Shown piece after piece: positions 1 through 5,049 of a stretch of DNA of 5,049 bases (position 1 is the first letter of the stretch; each line of letters begins with the position of its first letter). The stretch comes from Vulcanococcus sp. SFB_649D_100_25. Its GTDB lineage: Bacteria > Cyanobacteriota > Cyanobacteriia > PCC-6307 > Cyanobiaceae. Both the position numbers and the translations under genes were made by a program. The DNA lies in NCBI GenBank assembly GCA_030833825.1, contig JAURGL010000117.1, forward strand, positions 1-5,049, given 5' to 3'. The notes beneath the pieces are model-generated. The model was given only the letters and a program-made list of their open reading frames with translations, did not search any database and was not told the origin of the DNA.

Positions 1-5
1 TTAGA

Positions 6-308
6 TCACCAGGACGACTTGACCACGCCGGGCAGCTCTCCCTTGTGGGCGCGCTCGCGCAGCTGGTTACGGCACAGGCCGAAATCGCGGTACACACCAC
101 GGGGCTTGCCGGTGGCCCAGCAGCGGTTGCGCAGGCGCACGTGAGCGCTGTTGCGGGGCAGGTCCTGGATCTTGCGGTGGATCTCCAGGCGCTCCATCGG
201 ATCGCCAGCGGCTTCGAAGGCGGCCATCAGAGCTGCGCGCTTGGCGGCGTAACGATCCACCAGCTTTTGGCGCTTGACGTCGCGCGCAATCATCGACTTC
301 TTCGCCAT
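6..308 (-). CDS. rpsN: 30S ribosomal protein S14 (uS14), zinc-independent form
   Basis: This is small-subunit ribosomal protein uS14, which binds 16S rRNA in the head of the 30S subunit. The 100-residue product starts MAKKSMIARD and carries the family core at residues 58-80 (VRLRNRCWATGKPRG, then YRDFGLCR), ending in the typical GVVKSSW tail. At 100 residues, and with only two isolated cysteines (63 and 79) instead of paired CxxC motifs, it is the long form that needs no zinc, not the roughly 61-residue zinc-ribbon form. The start is ATG at 306-308 and the stop is TGA at 6-8. No strong Shine-Dalgarno sequence is visible upstream. It lies 42 bases downstream of rseP on the same strand, so read-through transcription from rseP is plausible. 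Identity is certain from sequence; operon membership is inference. Confidence 0.98.
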   Translation of the reverse strand: MAKKSMIARDVKRQKLVDRYAAKRAALMAAFEAAGDPMERLEIHRKIQDLPRNSAHVRLRNRCWATGKPRGVYRDFGLCRNQLRERAHKGELPGVVKSSW

Positions 309-350
309 GCGGCCTGGATCTCGTAATGCAGTGATGAAACAGCCTACCTC

Positions 351-1439
351 TTAGCGGCTCAGCAGCTGCTGGACCGCCGAGAGCTGACTGGTGTCCTTGA
401 CGATCAGCACCACGCTCAGGCCCACCAGTAGGACAAAGCCCGACTGCATGAAGGCCATCTGGAACTTCTCGGGCAGGGGCTTGCGGCGCACCCCCTCCAG
501 CAGCAGGAGCATGAATTGCCCCCCGTCCAGCATCGGCAGGGGCAGGGCATTGAGGACCGCCAGGTTGATCGAGATCAAGGCGGTGTAGAGGAACAGGCTG
601 CTACCGCCCTGCTTGGCCAGCGACGCCCCCATCTCAACGATCTTCACCGGCCCCGACACCTGGCTGGCGGTTTCCCCGAAGTGGGTCACCAGGGTCACAA
701 AGCCGTCCACCGTGCGGCGGGTGAGGCTGCTGAACTGCCGGTTCGCATGGCGGATCACCTCCAGGGGGCTATGGGGTCTGCGGAAGACCTCTTCTCCGCT
801 GGGCTGCAGCTGGGCCCCGATGCGTCCCACCCCGCCCAGATCCGCAGGGGTGAGGGTCAGTTCAAGGCTGTTGCCCTTGCGTTCGGCACTCAGTTTGAGC
901 TGCTGGGCGGGGGCCGCTTTCACCAATTGCACCAGTTGCCCCACGGCGCTCTGCCCGCCGCCAAGGTCCTGTCCGTTCACCGCCAGGATGCGATCGCCGG
1001 CCCGCAGGCCGGAGGCCGATGCGGCCTGACCCTGTTGCACCCCGGAGATCAAGACCCCAGGGGTGGCGCTGAAGCCGGCGGGGATTCCCACCAGGGCACC
1101 TTGGGCCACCAGCACAGTCCAGGCCAGCAGCAGGTTGGCCAGGACCCCGGCGGCAATCACCAGGGCCCGCTGATGCAGGGGGCGGTTGCTGAGCAGGTCG
1201 GGGTCATCCGACGGGATCGAGCTTTCTTCGTCGTCATCGGGGAAAGAGACGAACCCCCCCAAGGGAATGGCCCGCAGGGCGAATTGCACGCCCCGGCGCT
1301 GCCGCTCCAGCAGGACCGGCCCGAAGCCCACCGAAAAGCCGCTGACGCGGATGCCCTGCCAGGTGGCGGCGAAGAAGTGCCCGGCTTCGTGGACCACGAT
1401 CAATCCGGCGAGGATGGCCAGAGCCGTGAGCACACCCAT
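351..1439 (-). CDS. rseP: RseP-type site-2 intramembrane zinc metalloprotease
   Basis: A membrane protease of the S2P/M50 family, which cuts substrates such as anti-sigma factors within the membrane (regulated intramembrane proteolysis). The 362-residue protein shows, in order: an N-terminal membrane helix (about 3-22) containing the zinc site HEAGH at 17-21; the conserved GFSVGFGP and IPLGGFVSFP segments (about 34-67); a second hydrophobic helix (about 92-114); one PDZ domain (about 127-200, with GLRAGDRILAVNG); SGPVKI at 262-267; a hydrophobic helix leading into NALPLPMLDGG (297-307), which supplies the third metal ligand Asp; and a last helix (about 333-347). All catalytic motifs are intact. 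E. coli RseP has about 450 residues and two PDZ domains; this shorter single-PDZ form suits cyanobacteria. I chose ATG at 1437-1439 because the HExxH helix normally begins within a few residues of the start. An in-frame ATG at 1497-1499 would add a polar 20-residue leader. The open frame continues to 1724 but runs under mqo and is not coding there. Its natural substrate cannot be read from this window. Confidence 0.95.
   Translation of the reverse strand: MGVLTALAILAGLIVVHEAGHFFAATWQGIRVSGFSVGFGPVLLERQRRGVQFALRAIPLGGFVSFPDDDEESSIPSDDPDLLSNRPLHQRALVIAAGVLANLLLAWTVLVAQGALVGIPAGFSATPGVLISGVQQGQAASASGLRAGDRILAVNGQDLGGGQSAVGQLVQLVKAAPAQQLKLSAERKGNSLELTLTPADLGGVGRIGAQLQPSGEEVFRRPHSPLEVIRHANRQFSSLTRRTVDGFVTLVTHFGETASQVSGPVKIVEMGASLAKQGGSSLFLYTALISINLAVLNALPLPMLDGGQFMLLLLEGVRRKPLPEKFQMAFMQSGFVLLVGLSVVLIVKDTSQLSAVQQLLSR
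990..997. repeat. HIP1 octamer GCGATCGC inside rseP
   Basis: A perfect copy of the highly iterated palindrome HIP1 (GCGATCGC), which is over-represented in many cyanobacterial genomes. It lies within the PDZ-encoding part of rseP, where it spells part of the GDRI segment on the coding strand. It supports a cyanobacterial origin; no function at this position is implied. Confidence 0.8.
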
Positions 1440-1505
1440 CCGAGCAGCAGCAAAGTCCGTCCATTGTGGCCATGTCTCGTGGTGGGATGGCCCCGCCATA
1501 GCGTT

Positions 1506-1527
1506 GGGCGGTTGAAGATCACCGCCC
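1506..1527 (+). promoter_or_regulatory. Short GC-rich inverted repeat just upstream of mqo
   Basis: Two perfect 7-base arms, GGGCGGT (1506-1512) and ACCGCCC (1521-1527), flank an 8-base spacer in the 97-base gap between the divergent rseP and mqo starts. The right arm ends nine bases before the mqo ATG, where a ribosome binding site would normally lie, and no Shine-Dalgarno sequence is evident there. It could be a 5' leader hairpin or a protein-binding site, or chance in GC-rich DNA. No run of T follows, so it is not a normal terminator. I see no convincing -35/-10 promoter pair in the gap on either strand. Confidence 0.3.
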
Positions 1528-1773
1528 CTCGGCCCGATGAGCGAGCGCTGCGATGCCCTGCTGGTGGGCGCCGGGATCATGGGGGCCACCCTGTCTGCGC
1601 TGCTGCGGGAACTGGACCCGGGCCTGAAGGTGGTTGTGCTCGAGAGGCTCCCGCAGCTGGCCTGCGAGAGCAGCGGTCCCATGAACAACGCGGGGACCGG
1701 GCACGCGGCCAACTGCGAGCTCAACTACACCCCTGAGGCGGCCGATGGATCCATCCCCATCGCCAAGGCCCTC

Positions 1774-1792
1774 GACGACTGCTTCCTTTGAG
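1774..1792 (+). other. Frameshift junction in mqo, with CTT-TGA at the stop
   Basis: In the upstream frame the codons GAC GAC TGC TTC CTT end at TGA (1789-1791). In the downstream frame the same bases read GCT TCC TTT GAG (1781-1792), the Ala-Ser-Phe-Glu that begins the conserved SFERSLQFW block. The change of frame is +1, meaning one extra base or two missing bases. A two-base loss just before T1780 (for example GAC GAC [AA]T GCT) would restore Asp-Asp-Asn-Ala-Ser-Phe and the family spacing; which bases were lost is inference. CTT TGA matches the slip codon and stop of the prfB frameshift, but no AGGGGG-like element sits a few bases upstream. Confidence 0.85.
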
Positions 1793-2970
1793 CGAAGCCT
1801 GCAGTTCTGGAGCTCCCTGGTGGAGCGGCAGGTCCTCGGGGATCCCGGGTCGTTCATCCGGCGGGTCCCCCACCTGAGCTTTGTCTGGGGAGAGGCGCAT
1901 GTGGCGTTCCTGCGCCGGCGCTTTGAGGCGATGCAGGTCTCGCCCCAGTTCTCGGACATGGCCTGGAGCACCGATCCGCAGCAGCTCAGGGAGTGGATGC
2001 CCCTGGTGATGGCGGGCCGTCGCCTCGATCAACCCCTCGCGGCCACCCGGGTTGAGCGCGGCACCGATGTGAATTTCGGGGCCTTGACCCGGCAGTTGCT
2101 GCAGGGGGCGGACCTACGCCTGGGGCAGCAGGTGCTCGACCTGCAGCGCACCTCCTCGGGCTGGAGGGTGCAGACCAGCTCCGGCAGCCTGGAGGCGCCG
2201 TTCGTGTTCCTCGGGGCCGGAGGCGGCAGCCTGCCGCTGTTGCAGCGTTCGGGGATCCCTGAGGCGCGGGCCTACGGGGCCTTCCCGGTCAGCGGGCAGT
2301 GGCTGGTGTGCCGCAACCCGGCCGTGATCGAGGCCCATGAGGCCAAGGTGTACGGCAAGGCGGCCGTCGGGGCCCCACCGATGTCGGTCCCGCACCTCGA
2401 CACCCGCTGGATTGATGGCAAGCGGGCCCTGCTGTTCGGTCCCTACGCCGGCTTCAGCACCCGCTTTTTGAAGCAGGGGTCGCTCTGGGATCTGGGGCGC
2501 TCCGTGAAGCCCTACAACCTGCTGCCCACCTTGGAGGTGGGGGCCAAGAACTTCGATCTGGTCCGCTACCTGGTGGGGCAGGTGGTCCAGCGCCCCAAGC
2601 AACGGATCGACAGCCTGCGGGACTTCCTCCCTGAGGTGAGGGCGAATGACTGGGAGCTGGCGGTGGCGGGCCAGCGGGTGCAGATCATCAAGCAGGTGAA
2701 TGGGCGCGGCAGCCTGCAGATGGGCACCGAAGTGGTGAGCAGCGCCGATGGATCGCTGGCGGCCCTGTTGGGGGCATCCCCCGGGGCCTCCACCGCCGTT
2801 GACACGATGGTGGAGGTCCTGCAGCGCTGCATGGGCGAGCGCTGCGCCAGTCAGGCCTGGCAGCAGAGGCTCAAAGCGCTGATCCCCTCCTGGGGGGAAG
2901 ACCTGGGGGCCAGCGCCGAGCACCTCGCCCAGATCCGTCAGCGCAGCAATGCCCTCCTGGGGCTGAACGC

Positions 2971-2974
2971 CTAG
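2971..2974. other. Interlocked convergent stop codons of mqo and serS (CTAG)
   Basis: The tetranucleotide CTAG supplies TAG to both genes: mqo uses 2972-2974 on the plus strand, and serS uses 2971-2973 on the minus strand. The genes therefore overlap tail to tail by three bases and no space is left for a terminator between them. Any transcript end must lie within the opposite gene. Confidence 0.9.
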
Positions 2975-4251
2975 GCCGCGGCGATCGACTCGGCGCCGAA
3001 GTAGGGCACCAGGGCGGCGGGGAGCTTGATCGATCCATCAATCTGCTGACCGTTCTCCAGCAGGGCGGCCATGGTGCGGCCCACCGCCAGACCGCTGCCG
3101 TTGAGGGTGTGGAGCAGCTGGGTGGTCTTGCCGTCCTTCATGCGGATGGCGGAGCGGCGCGCCTGGAAATCGCCGCACACCGAGCAGCTGGAGATTTCGC
3201 GGTAGGCCCCGGCGCCCGGGAGCCAGACCTCCAGGTCGTAGGTGCGGGTGGCGGAGAAGCCCATGTCCCCGGTGCAGAGCTCGATCTTGCGGTAGGGGAG
3301 CTCCAGGGCCTCGAGGACCGCTTCGGCGTCCGCCGTGATCTGCTGGTGCGCCTCGGCCGACTGGTCCGGGGCAACGAACCAATAGAGCTCCACCTTGTTG
3401 AACTGGTGCAGGCGGATCAGGCCGCGGGTGTCGCGGCCGTAGCTGCCGGCTTCGCGGCGGAAGCAGGGGGTGTAGGCGACGTATTTGAGGGGGAGTTGAT
3501 CGGCGGGGATCACTTCACCGCGGTGCAGGGAGGTGACGGGGACCTCGGCGGTGGGGGTGAGCCAGAGGTCGTCATCGGCGCAGCGGAAGCTTTCCTCGGC
3601 GAACTTCGGCAGCTGGCCTGAACCTGTGAGGCTGGCGCTGTTCACCAGGATCGGAGGCAGGACCTCCCGGTAGCCCTTGCCGCCGTGCAGATCCAGCATG
3701 AAGTTGATCAGGGCGCGCTCCAGCCGTGCCCCCTGGCCCATCAGGGTGACAAAGCGGCTCTGGGCGATCCGCACCGAGCGTTCGGTTTCAAACAGGCCGA
3801 GGCGCTCGGCGATCTGCCAGTGCTCCTCGAGCCAGTCTTCTTTCCCGCGCGGGCTGCCCCAGCGTTTGATCTCAACGTTGTCCTCTTCGCTGCGGCCGTC
3901 GGGAGCGTCGGGCGAGGGGAGGTTGGGGAGGGTGAGGAGTTCTTCGCGGAGCTTGGCTTCGAGGGCCTTCTCCTCCTCCTCAAGGACGGCCACCTGCTGC
4001 TTGATGCGGTTGCCTTCGTCCCGCAGGGCCTGCACCTCGGGGCTGTTGGGGGCCGCGCCCCCCTTGATCTTCAGACCGACCTCCTTGCCGATCCGGTTGC
4101 CTTCGGCCTGGAGGTTGCTGCGCTGTTCTTCGAGGTCGCGCTCCTGGCGCGCCATCAGTTGCAGGCCCGTGAGGTCGAGCGTCATGCCGCGACGACCCAG
4201 CTGCTCGCAAATCAGCTCAGGGTTGTCGCGCAGCAGGCGCTGATCCAGCAC
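2971..4251 (-). CDS. serS: Seryl-tRNA synthetase (class II)
   Basis: Cytoplasmic enzyme that activates serine with ATP and charges tRNA-Ser; the resulting Ser-tRNA is also the precursor for selenocysteine in organisms that use it. The 426-residue product has the usual family length. Residues 1-110 form the N-terminal tRNA-binding arm, starting MLDQRLLRDNPELI and followed by a charged, helical, coiled-coil stretch (about 30-105, including VLEEEEKALEAKL). The catalytic core follows: motif 1 region around LERALINFMLDLH (177-189), the serine-binding TAE loop (234-236), motif 2 (YTPCFRREAGSYGRDTRG, 260-277, with its ATP-binding arginines), and motif 3 (NGSGLAVGR, 384-392). EISSCSVCGDFQARR (352-366) is also typical of the family. 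The start codon is GTG at 4249-4251, chosen because the MLDQRLLRDNP start fits the family; no strong ribosome binding site is visible. The stop interlocks with that of mqo. It lies 42 bases downstream of the nifU-like gene on the same strand. Confidence 0.98.
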   Translation of the reverse strand: MLDQRLLRDNPELICEQLGRRGMTLDLTGLQLMARQERDLEEQRSNLQAEGNRIGKEVGLKIKGGAAPNSPEVQALRDEGNRIKQQVAVLEEEEKALEAKLREELLTLPNLPSPDAPDGRSEEDNVEIKRWGSPRGKEDWLEEHWQIAERLGLFETERSVRIAQSRFVTLMGQGARLERALINFMLDLHGGKGYREVLPPILVNSASLTGSGQLPKFAEESFRCADDDLWLTPTAEVPVTSLHRGEVIPADQLPLKYVAYTPCFRREAGSYGRDTRGLIRLHQFNKVELYWFVAPDQSAEAHQQITADAEAVLEALELPYRKIELCTGDMGFSATRTYDLEVWLPGAGAYREISSCSVCGDFQARRSAIRMKDGKTTQLLHTLNGSGLAVGRTMAALLENGQQIDGSIKLPAALVPYFGAESIAAA

Positions 4252-4293
4252 GGGCCCAGATGCAGAGATGGGGCGAGCCTAGGGGCAGGGGTT

Positions 4294-4572
4294 TCAGAGG
4301 ACCTGGACCACCTCGCTCACTTCGGGGATGGCTTCACGGAGCTTGCGCTCGATGCCCATCTTCAGGGTCATGGTGCTGCTGGGGCAGGAGCCGCAGGCGC
4401 CCTGCAGACGCACCTTCACGATCGGGCCGTCGATCTCCACCACTTCCACGTTGCCGCCGTCGGCCATCAGATAGGGGCGCAGCTCATCGAGGGTTCGCTC
4501 CACGTTCTCAATCGTGAGGGCGCGGGGATCGGCGTTTTCAGTGGCGGCTGCCGCCGGGGTTTCGGTGCTCAT
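4294..4572 (-). CDS. NifU C-terminal-domain Fe-S cluster scaffold protein
   Basis: A small free-standing NifU-domain protein, the type that in cyanobacteria and chloroplasts (NifU/CnfU/Nfu) assembles an Fe-S cluster and hands it to acceptor proteins. The 92-residue product has an Ala/Thr-rich, low-complexity start (residues 1-15). The domain then runs from LTIENVERTLDELRPYLMAD to the C-terminal end, with the motif GACGSCPSST and the cluster-binding cysteines at 60 and 63. Two protomers are known to share one cluster in this family. I start it at ATG 4570-4572. The open frame extends upstream to an ATG at 4633-4635, but that start would overlap gldA by 22 bases and adds residues unlike the family. 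A purine-rich GAGAG lies just before the chosen ATG. The gene sits between gldA and serS on one strand with gaps of 41 and 42 bases, so co-transcription is possible. There are no nitrogen-fixation genes here, so a general Fe-S housekeeping role (for example photosystem I supply) is the likelier inference. Confidence 0.95.
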   Translation of the reverse strand: MSTETPAAAATENADPRALTIENVERTLDELRPYLMADGGNVEVVEIDGPIVKVRLQGACGSCPSSTMTLKMGIERKLREAIPEVSEVVQVL

Positions 4573-4613
4573 CGCTCTCAGGTGTCGTGGCTTGAGCTTA
4601 GGAATCGAAGCCG

Positions 4614-5049
4614 TCAAATCAGGCGGCGCCCCCATCGATCGGCAGCCTTCAGGGCCGACACCACCGCCTCGGCTGACACCGCAAAGGGCTCGTTGTGGCT
4701 TGATTCCCCCGGCACCACACTGCGCTTGGCGATCGCGAGTAGCTGGTCATCGCTATCGGCATTCACCCCCACCTCGGCCAGGGTGATCGGCAGACCGACG
4801 CTCTTCTGGAAGCGGTAGATCTCGTCGATTTCGCTCTGGGGGCGCCCTTCGAGCACCAGCTGGGTCAGCAGGCCAAAGCCCACCTTCTCGCCATGGATGC
4901 AGTGGTGGCTGCCTGGGATTTCCGTGATGCCGTTGTGCACGGCGTGGGCCACCGCCAGGCCTCCGCTTTCAAAGCCGAGGCCGGAGAGGAGGTTGTTGGC
5001 CTCCACCACCCGCTCGAGGGCCGGGGTTGTCGCCCCTGCATCCACGGCG
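4614..5049 (-). CDS. gldA: Glycerol dehydrogenase family protein, C-terminal part (cut by window edge)
   Basis: About 144 C-terminal residues of an iron-type/group III alcohol dehydrogenase closest to GldA, the NAD-dependent, metal-dependent enzyme interconverting glycerol and dihydroxyacetone. Family members have about 365 residues, so roughly 40 percent is visible: much of the all-helical C-terminal domain. Recognisable blocks are LLSGLGFESGGLAVAHAVHNG, shown here as the segments LLSGLGFESGG and LAVAHAVHNG, then HGEKVGFGLLTQLVLE and VGLPITLAE. The first His of HAVHNG and the His of HGEKV match the two histidine metal ligands of the family; the aspartate ligand and the NAD-binding domain lie outside the window. 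The frame is open at the right edge, so the GTG at 5043-5045 is an internal valine codon, not a start. The stop is TGA at 4614-4616. It is the first gene of the gldA-nifU-serS run. The true substrate in a cyanobacterium is uncertain; related diols or hydroxyketones are possible. Confidence 0.9.
   Translation of the reverse strand, partial: AVDAGATTPALERVVEANNLLSGLGFESGGLAVAHAVHNGITEIPGSHHCIHGEKVGFGLLTQLVLEGRPQSEIDEIYRFQKSVGLPITLAEVGVNADSDDQLLAIAKRSVVPGESSHNEPFAVSAEAVVSALKAADRWGRRLI
4729..4736. repeat. HIP1 octamer GCGATCGC inside gldA
   Basis: The second perfect HIP1 palindrome of the window, inside gldA in the codons of the LAIAKRS segment. With roughly 65 percent GC assumed, well under one copy would be expected by chance in 5 kb, so two copies are a modest enrichment consistent with a cyanobacterium. 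Confidence 0.8.

Larger units (their letters stand above)
1537..2974 (+). pseudogene. mqo: Malate:quinone oxidoreductase, frameshifted near 1780
   Basis: Mqo is an FAD-dependent, membrane-associated enzyme that oxidises malate to oxaloacetate and passes electrons to the quinone pool. The first part (ATG at 1537, 81 codons of clear homology) has the dinucleotide fold GAGIMG at residues 11-16, the FAD-ribose acidic residue in LER (Glu36), and the family blocks NNAGTGHAA (50-58) and ELNYTP (61-66). It then meets TGA at 1789-1791. The rest continues in the +1 frame from 1781 to TAG at 2972-2974: SFERSLQFW, VPHLSFVWGE, EWMPLVM, ATRVERGTDVNFG, FVFLGAGGG, KAAVGAPPMSVPH, LLFGPYAGFSTRFLK, GQRVQIIKQ and LLGASPGAST, about 397 codons with no other defect. 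Recalled E. coli Mqo has five residues (AINEA) between its KAV and the F of FQ; restoring two missing bases gives five here, with Asn in the same place, and a protein of about 479 residues. As written the gene cannot make full-length Mqo without recoding. An intact tail suggests a recent mutation or a sequence error. It is divergent from rseP and convergent with serS. Confidence 0.9.

Noticed and set aside
1440..1724. The 95-codon upstream extension of the rseP frame
   Set aside because: It lies opposite the conserved FAD-binding start of mqo, and the HExxH helix normally sits at the very N-terminus. Only the short leader from 1499 remains as a minor alternative start.
516..1736. A 406-codon plus-strand open frame opposite rseP
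   Set aside because: It is antisense to a clear rseP and runs across the rseP-mqo gap and into mqo in the wrong frame. Its composition (rich in Gly, Gln, His, Arg, Pro) is that of a GC-rich shadow frame with no recognisable domain.
2114..2923. A 269-codon minus-strand open frame opposite the second half of mqo
   Set aside because: Antisense to strong Mqo homology; low-complexity His/Gln/Pro/Gly-rich shadow with no motif.
2960..3010. Palindromes CCTAGG and GCCGCGGC near the mqo/serS junction as a terminator
   Set aside because: They are short, lie in or beside the serS C-terminal codons, and have no stable stem followed by a T run on either strand.
4252..4293. GC-rich gap between nifU-like and serS as a terminator or T-box-like leader of serS
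   Set aside because: Only 42 bases long with no stable hairpin I can pair and no T-box motif; a T-box leader needs far more room.
4573..4635. A 21-codon N-terminal extension of the nifU-like protein
   Set aside because: It would overlap the end of gldA, has no family similarity, and the ATG at 4572 gives the usual length of a NifU-domain protein.
3685..4818. A 377-codon plus-strand open frame opposite serS, nifU and gldA
   Set aside because: It crosses three well-supported minus-strand genes and their gaps and has no domain. Lack of stops is expected opposite GC-rich coding DNA.

Overview
The window reads as a GC-rich picocyanobacterium of the Synechococcus/Cyanobium type. The evidence is the protein style of RseP, SerS and the free-standing NifU-domain protein, an Mqo with close relatives in that group as far as I remember them, and two perfect copies of the cyanobacterial HIP1 octamer GCGATCGC. 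This assignment is inferred from reading the proteins, not from a database search. The region is ordinary core-genome housekeeping DNA: five minus-strand genes and one plus-strand gene, tightly packed, with no intergenic stretch longer than about 100 bases. I saw no tRNA, rRNA, CRISPR array, insertion sequence or clear rho-independent terminator.

Layout from left to right. rpsN (30S protein uS14, minus) lies 42 bases downstream of rseP (site-2 membrane metalloprotease, minus). A 97-base divergent gap carrying a 7-bp GC-rich inverted repeat separates rseP from mqo (malate:quinone oxidoreductase, plus). mqo meets serS (seryl-tRNA synthetase, minus) tail to tail, and the two TAG stop codons share the palindrome CTAG. 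Upstream of serS on the same strand are a small NifU-type Fe-S scaffold gene and the C-terminal part of a glycerol dehydrogenase gene (gldA) that runs off the right edge. The gldA-nifU-serS spacings are 41 and 42 bases, so they could be co-transcribed. rseP-rpsN could be a second unit.

The one real anomaly is in mqo. Its reading frame is broken once, near 1780: the first 81 codons encode the FAD-binding start of Mqo in one frame, and the remaining 397 codons encode the rest of Mqo, without a stop, in the +1 frame. Adding back two bases at the junction restores a protein of about 479 residues with the spacing expected for the family. This is either a recent inactivating 2-bp deletion, a sequencing or assembly error, or (less likely) a recoded gene. 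The in-frame stop lies in CTT TGA, the same codon pair used by the programmed +1 frameshift of prfB, but the prfB stimulator is absent and the conserved Ser-Phe-Glu codons explain the match.

I found no evidence of a novel multi-gene system here.
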